6,804 nt of DNA, from the NCBI GenBank assembly GCA_004297235.1, contig SCUR01000197.1, positions 1-6,804 of the forward strand, given 5' to 3'. The position numbers and the translations under genes are program-made. Under the pieces are notes generated by a model. It was not told the origin of the DNA and did no database searches. It worked only from the letters and a program-made list of their open reading frames with translations. Below are positions 1 to 4,874 of this stretch, one piece after another; positions within the stretch are counted from its first letter, which is position 1; each line of letters opens with the position of its first letter. This DNA comes from Candidatus Manganitrophaceae bacterium. Lineage in GTDB: Bacteria > Nitrospirota > Nitrospiria > SBBL01 > Manganitrophaceae.

Positions 1-395
1 CGAAAGAGGGGGAGACCAAAAACTTCGTGATCGTCGATGCCGGGATGAACGACCTGATCCGCCCCAGCCTCTACGAGGCGTATCATGAGATCGTGCCGGT
101 GGTCAAAAAGAAACGGCGCAATGCCACCGTCGACGTCGTCGGACCGATTTGCGAATCGGGCGACTTTCTCGCGCAAGGGAGAAGCCTTCCACAGGTCGCT
201 TCCGATGAGCTGTTGGCGGTTTTGAGCGCGGGGGCGTACGGATTTTCAATGGCGTCGAACTACAACGCCCGGCCCCGTCCCCCCGAGATCCTTGTGCAGG
301 GCGACAAATATGTTACAATACGCGATCGCGAAACGCTGGATGATTTAATTCGCGGCGAGCGAATCCCGGAGTTTTTAGGTTTTGAGCGGACATAG
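1..395 (+). CDS. lysA: Diaminopimelate decarboxylase, C-terminal part (5' end outside window)
   Basis: PLP-dependent decarboxylase that converts meso-diaminopimelate to L-lysine, the last step of lysine synthesis, in the cytoplasm. The frame is open from the window edge (first full codon at base 3), so only about 130 C-terminal residues of a roughly 420-residue protein are present. Visible family signatures are DAGMNDLIRPSLY (bases 36-74), the GPICESGDF motif whose Cys (codon 150-152) contributes to the neighbouring subunit's active site, and GAYGFSMASNYNARPRP (225-275), which holds the substrate-binding Tyr and the usual C-terminal barrel signature. The TAG stop is at 393-395. The next reading frame probably overlaps this end by 14 bases, and four more genes of the same pathway follow, so it looks like part of a lysine operon. 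Other fold-type III decarboxylases (ornithine, arginine) are possible in principle, but the ESGDF and ASNYN motifs and the context make lysA secure. Confidence 0.96.
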   Translation, partial: KEGETKNFVIVDAGMNDLIRPSLYEAYHEIVPVVKKKRRNATVDVVGPICESGDFLAQGRSLPQVASDELLAVLSAGAYGFSMASNYNARPRPPEILVQGDKYVTIRDRETLDDLIRGERIPEFLGFERT

Positions 396-822
396 CAATC
401 TCTCCCGGCCCTCGGAAGGGACCTTTCCCTTGGAAAGCGGGACCCCAACCAGACGGAAACCCCGCAAACAGGGAAGGGGATTTTTTCTGACCCTTCTGAT
501 CGTCAGCGGGGTGGTCATTATTTTTATGACCGTGCTGGCGGTGAAGGGACGGGAGATTCATAACTTTACATTCAAAAAGTTCGTCATTAATAAAGCGCTG
601 GTGACGCTGCTCCCGGCGGAGTACTCGCTGGAGGAGGCGGAGCGTGTTCGGGAGACGGTCTACCGTTTTTACGACCGGGCCAAGGCCGATCGGGTGAGCG
701 ATGCCGATCTGCTGGAGGTGAGCAACCGGATCCGGGGGATCATGTCGGACGAGCAGATCACCGATGAAGAGGTTAAAGGGTTGTTGGCATTGATCGAAGA
801 GAAAAAACAGTCGGTCAAATAA
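382..822 (+). CDS. Unrecognised single-pass membrane protein between lysA and dapF
   Basis: I do not recognise this family. Counted from the TTG at 382 it has 146 residues: a polar start, a basic stretch RRKPRKQGRG (residues 24-33), one hydrophobic segment FFLTLLIVSGVVIIFMTVLAV (about 34-54), then a charged, mostly helical tail of about 90 residues. The basic side before the segment predicts N-terminus in the cytoplasm and tail outside. Near the end two similar helix starts, VSDADLLEV and ITDEEVKGL, suggest a small helical repeat. There is no lipobox, cysteine or catalytic motif. The start is uncertain. TTG at 382 overlaps lysA by 14 bases and has GGAG at 368-371. TTG at 430 has a stronger GGAAGGG at 414-420, nine bases upstream, and would give a 130-residue protein beginning just before the basic stretch. 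dapF follows after 24 bases, so it is probably co-transcribed with the lysine genes. A role in that pathway is not shown. Confidence 0.72.
   Translation: MSGHSNLSRPSEGTFPLESGTPTRRKPRKQGRGFFLTLLIVSGVVIIFMTVLAVKGREIHNFTFKKFVINKALVTLLPAEYSLEEAERVRETVYRFYDRAKADRVSDADLLEVSNRIRGIMSDEQITDEEVKGLLALIEEKKQSVK
414..420 (+). promoter_or_regulatory. Candidate ribosome binding site for an internal TTG start at 430
   Basis: GGAAGGG lies nine bases before the in-frame TTG at 430-432. This is a better match to the Shine-Dalgarno consensus than the GGAG ten bases before the upstream TTG at 382. It is the main reason to doubt the longer form of the membrane protein, because the shorter form keeps the whole basic stretch and membrane segment. 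Confidence 0.4.
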
Positions 823-846
823 CAGAATCTCTCCGGGAAAAGAACG

Positions 847-1683
847 ATGACAAAACAGATGAAACCGATCCCTTTCTGGAAAATAAGCGGCAGCGGAAAC
901 GACTTTATCATGATCGATCATCGTACGCCGTTAATCGACCCGCAGGAGATGAAGCACTTCATCTCCAAGGTCTGCCGCCGGGGTCTCTCGGTCGGCGCCG
1001 ACGGGGTGATCCTGATTGAGCCCTCTTCCAAGGCCGACTACAAATGGCACTACTTTAATGCCGACGGCGGCGAGGTGGAGATGTGCGGCAACGGTAGCCG
1101 CTGTGTCGCGCGCTTCGCCTATCTGAATAAAATCGCCCCGGCGAAACATACGATCGAAACCCTCGCCGGCATCGTCCAGGCCGAGGTGATCGGTGACCGG
1201 GTTCGCGTCCGGCTCCCCGATTCGCACGACCTTCGCCTCGATCTGAAGATTGAAATCAACGGAAAGACCTACACCGGCCATTTCGTGAATACCGGCGTCC
1301 CGCATGTGGTCTATTTCGTGGACGATGTCGACGCGGTCGATGTCATCGGTTTGGGCCGCGCGACCCGTCATCATCCCCTCTTCGCGCCGCGCGGAACCAA
1401 TGCGAACTTTATCGCCGTGACCGACCGGCGGAATCTGAAGATCCGGACCTACGAGCGGGGAGTGGAAGATGAGACCCTCGCCTGCGGCACCGGCGCGATC
1501 GCGGCGGCCATCATCACCACCGCTCTCGGAAAGACCGCTCCTCCCGTCTCCCTGATCACGCGCGGGGGAATCCGTCTGGGAGTCGATTTCAGCCAAGAGG
1601 GCTCGACGTTCAAGAACATCACCCTTGAAGGAGACGCCCGGATTGTCTACAAGGGAGAAATTTTGGAAGAAGCGCTTTTGTAA
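847..1683 (+). CDS. dapF: Diaminopimelate epimerase
   Basis: Cofactor-free racemase that interconverts LL- and meso-diaminopimelate, giving the substrate of LysA and the cross-linking residue of peptidoglycan. The 278-residue length is normal. The two-domain pseudo-symmetric family shows its two catalytic cysteines in standard motifs: C80 in NADGGEVEMCGNGSRC (residues 71-86) and C213 in ETLACGTGA (209-217). Other matching signatures are SGSGNDF (14-20), GVPHVV (150-155) and GTNANF (183-188). The linker ERGVEDET before the second cysteine is one residue longer than I remember for E. coli DapF; I recall the same form in several other phyla. The start ATG at 847 is preceded by a weak GGGAAAAG; M5 (859) is a possible alternative. 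The gene lies 24 bases after the membrane protein and 114 bases before dapA, with an inverted repeat filling that gap. Confidence 0.97.
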   Translation: MTKQMKPIPFWKISGSGNDFIMIDHRTPLIDPQEMKHFISKVCRRGLSVGADGVILIEPSSKADYKWHYFNADGGEVEMCGNGSRCVARFAYLNKIAPAKHTIETLAGIVQAEVIGDRVRVRLPDSHDLRLDLKIEINGKTYTGHFVNTGVPHVVYFVDDVDAVDVIGLGRATRHHPLFAPRGTNANFIAVTDRRNLKIRTYERGVEDETLACGTGAIAAAIITTALGKTAPPVSLITRGGIRLGVDFSQEGSTFKNITLEGDARIVYKGEILEEALL

Positions 1684-1692
1684 AACAACTGC

Positions 1693-1776
1693 GTCAGGAG
1701 TGAGGGGTGAGGAGTTAGGAGTAAAAGATTTCGGACCTTCCTCCTCACTCCTCACTCCTCACTCCTCACTCCCCAC
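1693..1776 (+). repeat. Heptamer inverted repeat 1 (dapF-dapA junction)
   Basis: The left arm at 1693-1720 is four contiguous heptamers: GTCAGGA, then GTGAGGG, GTGAGGA and GTTAGGA. The right arm at 1742-1776 is four perfect TCCTCAC units plus one TCCCCAC. Bases 1697-1722 pair with 1747-1772 at 24 of 26 positions, with one of the two exceptions a G-T wobble, around a 24-base loop. Because the units are identical, the pairing can slip by seven bases. The element starts nine bases after the dapF stop and ends nine bases before the dapA ribosome binding site. It could act as an mRNA stabiliser or a pause structure, or be a decayed mobile repeat. There is no T-run directly after the stem, so a simple intrinsic terminator is not favoured. 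Confidence 0.9.
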
Positions 1777-1797
1777 CATCTTTTTGAGAGGTACCCC

Positions 1798-2682
1798 ATG
1801 TTTCACGGCTCCATCGTTGCCATTGTGACCCCCTTTAAAAAGGGAAAGGTCGACGAAAAAGCGTTCGGCGCGTTGATCGAGTTTCACCTCCGGTCGGGGA
1901 CCCACGGGATCGTCCCGTGCGGGACGACGGGGGAATCGGCGACCCTCTCTCATGAAGAGCACAAGCGGGTCATCGAGCTGACGGTGAAGATGGCCGGCGG
2001 ACGGATTCCGGTGATCGCCGGGACCGGATCGAACAGCACCGAAGAGGCGATCGCCTTCACCCGGCATGCGAAAGAGGTCGGCGCCGACGGCGCCCTTCTC
2101 ATTACCCCCTACTATAATAAGCCGACGCAGGAAGGGCTCTATCAGCATTATAAAGCGATCGCCAAGGCGGTTGACCTCCCCTTGGTCCTCTATAACATTC
2201 CGGGGCGAACCGGCGTCAACATGCTGCCGCCGACCGTCGCCCGGTTGATGGAATTCGACCACATCATCGGCATCAAGGAGGGAACCGGCTCCCTTCAGCA
2301 GATCGGCGATCTGGTCCAGCTCTGCGGCGACCGTCTCGTGATCCTCTCCGGGGATGATTTCACTGCGCTGCCGACGATGGCGGTCGGCGGCAAAGGGGTC
2401 ATTTCGGTGACGGCCAACATCGCTCCGTCCGAGATGGCGCAGATGATCGAGGCCGCCGAGCGGGGGGATTACGGCCGGGCGAAGAAACTGCATGACCAGC
2501 TCTATCCGCTCCATCAGGTGATGTTTATCGAAACGAATCCGATCCCGGTCAAGGCCGCCCTCGCCCTGATGGGAAAATGCGCCGACGAGGTCCGTCTTCC
2601 CCTCTGGCGCATGTCGGAAGAAAATCTAAAGAAACTAAAAGCGGCAATGAAGCGGTACGGACTTCTTCGTAAAAGCGGGTGA
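1798..2682 (+). CDS. dapA: 4-hydroxy-tetrahydrodipicolinate synthase
   Basis: Condenses pyruvate with aspartate semialdehyde, the committed step of the DAP/lysine pathway, as a cytoplasmic TIM-barrel aldolase that is usually a tetramer. The 294-residue length is standard. The Schiff-base lysine is K160 in IIGIKEGTG; the proton-relay residues are T43/T44 (GTTGE, 42-46), Y106 (TPYYNKP) and Y132 (LYNIPGRTG), with R137 binding substrate. The lysine feedback site known from E. coli appears intact: S47, A48, H52, H55, N79, E83 and Y105/Y106 fall at the equivalent places, so inhibition by lysine is predicted. The ATG at 1798 has GAGAGG six bases upstream (1786-1791). The TGA stop is formed by bases that belong to the first heptamer of the next inverted repeat. 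Relatives such as N-acetylneuraminate lyase are ruled out by motif match and context. Confidence 0.97.
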   Translation: MFHGSIVAIVTPFKKGKVDEKAFGALIEFHLRSGTHGIVPCGTTGESATLSHEEHKRVIELTVKMAGGRIPVIAGTGSNSTEEAIAFTRHAKEVGADGALLITPYYNKPTQEGLYQHYKAIAKAVDLPLVLYNIPGRTGVNMLPPTVARLMEFDHIIGIKEGTGSLQQIGDLVQLCGDRLVILSGDDFTALPTMAVGGKGVISVTANIAPSEMAQMIEAAERGDYGRAKKLHDQLYPLHQVMFIETNPIPVKAALALMGKCADEVRLPLWRMSEENLKKLKAAMKRYGLLRKSG

Positions 2683-2758
2683 GGAGTCAGGAGTGAGGAG
2701 TCAGGAGCAAAGACCATACTGACTTTAGGCCTCTCCCTCCTAACACCTCACTCCTCAC
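2679..2758 (+). repeat. Heptamer inverted repeat 2 (dapA-dapB junction), overlapping the dapA stop codon
   Basis: The left arm at 2679-2706 is four contiguous heptamers in which GTGAGGA and GTCAGGA alternate twice. The right arm at 2738-2758 has three units: TCCTAAC, ACCTCAC and TCCTCAC. Bases 2679-2700 pair with 2737-2758 at 19 of 22 positions around a loop of about 36 bases. An inner register starting at 2693 can pair with the same right arm, so two alternative stems are possible. The dapA stop (2680-2682) lies in the first heptamer, and the dapB ribosome binding site starts 12 bases after the right arm, outside the stem. Confidence 0.88.
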
Positions 2759-2770
2759 TGCTCTTAAAAA

Positions 2771-2776
2771 AGGAGG
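2771..2776 (+). promoter_or_regulatory. Ribosome binding site of dapB
   Basis: AGGAGG is a near-perfect Shine-Dalgarno sequence and fixes the ATG at 2780 as the start, although the spacing of three bases is short. It is the strongest such site in the window and lies just outside the preceding inverted repeat. Confidence 0.75.
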
Positions 2777-2779
2777 GAG

Positions 2780-3589
2780 ATGAAACTCATCATTTCGGGT
2801 GCGGCGGGCCGAATGGGTCGGGCGATCCTCGACAGTCTCTATCATGAAGAAGATCTGGAGCTGGGGGCCGCCTTGGAGAAAAAAGGGCACCCGGCCGTCG
2901 GGAGAGATGCCGGAGAGTTGATCGGCATCGGGAAATGGAAAGTTCCCCTGACCGACCAGGTGAAAAAAGCGGTTCCGGCCGGCGACGCGATCATCGACTT
3001 CACCTCTCCTCAAAATACCTTGGCCCTTCTCCAAGAAGCGGCGGCGAAGGGGAAACCGATGGTGATCGGGACGACCGGCTTCTTGGGTGAAGAAGAAAAG
3101 AAAATCGAAAAAGCCGCCGAAAAGATCCCGATCGTCCTCTCCCCGAACATGAGCGTCGGGGTCAATCTCCTTTTTAAATTGCTCGCGGAAGCGGCGGAAG
3201 CGCTGGGAGAGGCGTACGATATCGAGATTGTCGAAATGCATCACCGGCAGAAAAAAGACGCCCCGAGCGGGACCGCCCTTCGGATGGGAGATGTCCTGGC
3301 CCGCGCCCGGAAAAGCCCCCTCTCTCAGGTCGGCCGATTCTCCCGGCAGGGAAACATCGGCCCGCGCCCCAGCGGCGAGATCGGCATTCAAACGCTGCGC
3401 GGCGGAGATGTGGTCGGCGACCATACCGTGATTTTCGCCGGCCCCGGAGAGCGGATCGAGATGACGCACCGGGCCCATAGCCGAAACAACTTCGCAAGAG
3501 GAGCCCTTCTGGCCGCCCGCTGGGTGGCCCAGCAGCCCCCCGGGCTCTATGACATGATGGACGTTTTGAATCTGAAAAACAAAAACTAG
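2780..3589 (+). CDS. dapB: 4-hydroxy-tetrahydrodipicolinate reductase
   Basis: NAD(P)H-dependent reductase that turns the DapA product into tetrahydrodipicolinate. The 269-residue length is typical. The N-terminal Rossmann fold shows GAAGRMG (residues 7-13). E33-K34 sit where E. coli DapB has the Glu-Arg pair that contacts the adenine ribose of NADH or NADPH, so use of both cofactors is plausible. GTTGF (97-101) is the nicotinamide-side loop. The catalytic signature VEMHHRQKKDAPSGTAL (151-167) supplies H154/H155 and the catalytic lysine K158 by alignment with E. coli. GDHTV (213-217) and the C-terminal RNNFARGALLAARW are usual for the family. The start is set by AGGAGG at 2771-2776. The gap to dapA is 97 bases and holds heptamer repeat 2; the 103-base gap to the next gene holds repeat 3. 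Confidence 0.97.
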   Translation: MKLIISGAAGRMGRAILDSLYHEEDLELGAALEKKGHPAVGRDAGELIGIGKWKVPLTDQVKKAVPAGDAIIDFTSPQNTLALLQEAAAKGKPMVIGTTGFLGEEEKKIEKAAEKIPIVLSPNMSVGVNLLFKLLAEAAEALGEAYDIEIVEMHHRQKKDAPSGTALRMGDVLARARKSPLSQVGRFSRQGNIGPRPSGEIGIQTLRGGDVVGDHTVIFAGPGERIEMTHRAHSRNNFARGALLAARWVAQQPPGLYDMMDVLNLKNKN

Positions 3590-3598
3590 GCAGGAACA

Positions 3599-3671
3599 GT
3601 GCGGATTTCGGAATGCGGTTTCCGGTAGAGACGTCCCGGCGGGACGTCTCTCTGATTTTCCTATTCCGCAT
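3599..3671 (+). repeat. Heptamer repeat 3 (dapB-dapL junction), composite with a nested palindrome
   Basis: The left arm at 3599-3626 keeps the seven-base period over four units: GTGCGGA, then the diverged TTTCGGA, ATGCGGT and TTCCGGT. The right arm is reduced to one clear unit, TCCGCAT at 3665-3671, possibly with a decayed one before it. The core is the C-type heptamer (GTNCGGA) rather than the A-type of repeats 1 and 2. The space between the arms is occupied by an unrelated perfect palindrome, listed separately. As in repeat 1, the element begins nine bases after the upstream stop codon. The arms alone pair poorly (about 8 of 11 bases). Confidence 0.7.
3627..3651 (+). repeat. Perfect 11-bp palindrome inside heptamer repeat 3
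   Basis: AGAGACGTCCC at 3627-3637 is the exact reverse complement of 3641-3651 around a GGC loop, a very stable hairpin. It is followed only by a short TTTT at 3656-3659, so it could work as a weak intrinsic terminator or pause between dapB and dapL. A second, diverged copy lies within folK (5400-5424; 22 of 25 identical), so this is a repeated element rather than a one-off terminator. From memory, short palindromes of this GAGACG...CGTCTC kind occur as dispersed repeats in other bacteria; that is not checked here. Confidence 0.85.
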
Positions 3672-3681
3672 TTTAATTATT

Positions 3682-3687
3682 GAGGAG
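3682..3687 (+). promoter_or_regulatory. Ribosome binding site of the aminotransferase gene
   Basis: GAGGAG lies five bases before the GTG at 3693, which is good spacing. The other in-frame GTG at 3687 overlaps this site and therefore cannot use it. The site decides for GTG 3693 as the start of the aminotransferase gene. Confidence 0.65.
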
Positions 3688-3692
3688 TGATC

Positions 3693-4874
3693 GTGAGCAA
3701 AATCGACGTGCAGATGGCAGACCGGATTAAAAATCTTCCCCCCTACCTTTTCGCGGCAATCGATAAGATGAAGCAGGAGGCGATCCGCCAGGGGAAAGAC
3801 ATCATCAACCTCGGCATCGGCGATCCCGACCTGCCGACCCCCGCTCCGATCATCCACCGAATTCAGAAGGCGGCGGAAGATCCGAGGAACCACCAATATC
3901 CTTCGTATGAGGGGATGCTCGCCTTCCGCAAGGCGGTCTCCAATTGGTACAAGCAGCGGTTTAATGTTTCCCTCGATCCCGAGAGCGAAGTGTTGACGCT
4001 GATCGGATCGAAAGAAGGGATCGGCCATTTCCCGCTCGCCTTTATCAATCCGGGTGACGTTGCCCTGATGACCAGCCCCGGCTATCCGGTCTATCATGCG
4101 GGAACGTTATTCGCCGGAGGAAAATCGTATTTTATCCCGCTGAAGGCCGAACGGGGATTTCTCCCCGACCTCGCTTCCATTCCGACCGACGTCGCGAGAG
4201 CGGCCAAAATTCTCTTCATTAACTCGCCGAACAATCCGACCGCCGCGACCGCCGATCGGGCCTTCTTCAGCTCCGTCGTCGAGTTCGCCAAACGCTACAA
4301 CATCATCGTGGCGCACGACGCCGCCTACTCCGAGGTTTTCTATGACGGAAAACGACCGGCCAGCTTTATGGAAGTGGACGGGGCCAAAGAGGTCGGCGTC
4401 GAATTCCACTCTCTGTCGAAGACCTACAACATGACCGGCTGGCGGATCGGTTTCGCCGTCGGGAATCGGGAGGTGTTGGCCGGGCTCGGAAAGATCAAAA
4501 GCAATCTCGATTCGGGAGTTTTCCAGGCGGTCCAAGAAGCCGGAATCGCGGCGCTGGAGATGGACGACTCCGTTGTCGAGACGATTCGAAAAATCTACCA
4601 AGAGCGGCGGGACACCCTCATTCCCGGTCTGCAGAAACTCGGCTTCAAAGTCACTCCGCCCCCCGCCAGCTTTTACGTCTGGATTCCGACGCCGGCGGGG
4701 GTCGCCTCCTCCGATTTCACCGCGCAGCTCCTCTCGAAAGCGGCGATCGTGACGACCCCCGGAAAAGGGTTCGGCGACGCCGGAGAGGGCTATATCCGAA
4801 TGACCCTGACCGTCGGGACGGAGCGGCTCGAAGAGGCGCTCGACCGGATGGAGAAGTCGGGAATCCATGGCTAG
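3693..4874 (+). CDS. dapL: LL-diaminopimelate aminotransferase (class I/II PLP aminotransferase)
   Basis: Predicted to transfer an amino group from glutamate to tetrahydrodipicolinate, giving LL-DAP in one step and bypassing the succinylase or acetylase branches. Numbered from the GTG at 3693, the 393-residue protein has the fold-type I aminotransferase signatures: NLGIGDPDLPTP (39-50), SPNNPT (178-183), D209 with Y212 (AHDAAYSE), the PLP lysine K243 in SLSKTYNMTGWRIG, and R369 (GYIRMTL) for the substrate carboxylate. The start NLPPYLFAAIDKMK is typical of DapL-like proteins. The same family contains AlaC-type alanine aminotransferases, so sequence alone is not decisive. The position between dapB and the folate gene, in a cluster that otherwise lacks the tetrahydrodipicolinate-to-LL-DAP step, argues strongly for DapL. 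Its stop is overlapped by the first possible folK start. Confidence 0.88.
   Translation: MSKIDVQMADRIKNLPPYLFAAIDKMKQEAIRQGKDIINLGIGDPDLPTPAPIIHRIQKAAEDPRNHQYPSYEGMLAFRKAVSNWYKQRFNVSLDPESEVLTLIGSKEGIGHFPLAFINPGDVALMTSPGYPVYHAGTLFAGGKSYFIPLKAERGFLPDLASIPTDVARAAKILFINSPNNPTAATADRAFFSSVVEFAKRYNIIVAHDAAYSEVFYDGKRPASFMEVDGAKEVGVEFHSLSKTYNMTGWRIGFAVGNREVLAGLGKIKSNLDSGVFQAVQEAGIAALEMDDSVVETIRKIYQERRDTLIPGLQKLGFKVTPPPASFYVWIPTPAGVASSDFTAQLLSKAAIVTTPGKGFGDAGEGYIRMTLTVGTERLEEALDRMEKSGIHG

Noticed and set aside
313..921. Long open frame on the minus strand across the membrane-protein gene and the start of dapF
   Set aside because: It lies opposite two plus-strand frames with better support (dapF motifs; membrane segment), its translation shows no recognisable domain, and similar minus-strand frames occur opposite every gene here, as expected from GC-rich codon use.
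931..1755. Minus-strand open frame of about 270 codons opposite dapF
   Set aside because: A shadow of dapF: low-complexity, Asp/Gly/Arg-rich translation with no motif. dapF itself carries both catalytic cysteines in standard contexts.
1693..1776. Repeat 1 as a classical intrinsic terminator
   Set aside because: The stem is too long and imperfect, the base of the stem is followed by ACCATC before a TTTTT at 1780-1785, and co-transcription of dapF and dapA is expected. A stabilising or pausing role is at least as likely.
1684..1797. Lysine riboswitch upstream of dapA
   Set aside because: The 114-base spacer is almost entirely the heptamer inverted repeat, and no L-box core elements are recognisable. 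It is also shorter than a usual lysine riboswitch.
1911..1926. CGTCCCG/CGGGACG inverted repeat inside dapA, similar to the stem of the repeat-3 palindrome
   Set aside because: It encodes the conserved VPCGTTGE active-site stretch of DapA, has a two-base loop and lacks the flanking AGAGA/TCTCT. The similarity is explained by codon use.
1693..2758. CRISPR array from the repeated GTGAGGA/TCCTCAC units
   Set aside because: The units are seven bases long, contiguous and in inverted arms, without the regular 20-40 base spacers or cas genes of a CRISPR locus.
3671..3681. AT-rich TTTTAATTATT as a -10 box for dapL
   Set aside because: There is no plausible -35 box at the right distance, and it would leave only about ten bases before the GTG start, overlapping the ribosome binding site region.
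3174..4097. Minus-strand open frame of about 300 codons spanning the dapB-dapL junction
   Set aside because: It crosses the spacer and repeat 3, and its product is arginine-rich with no known domain. It is antisense to two secure enzyme genes.
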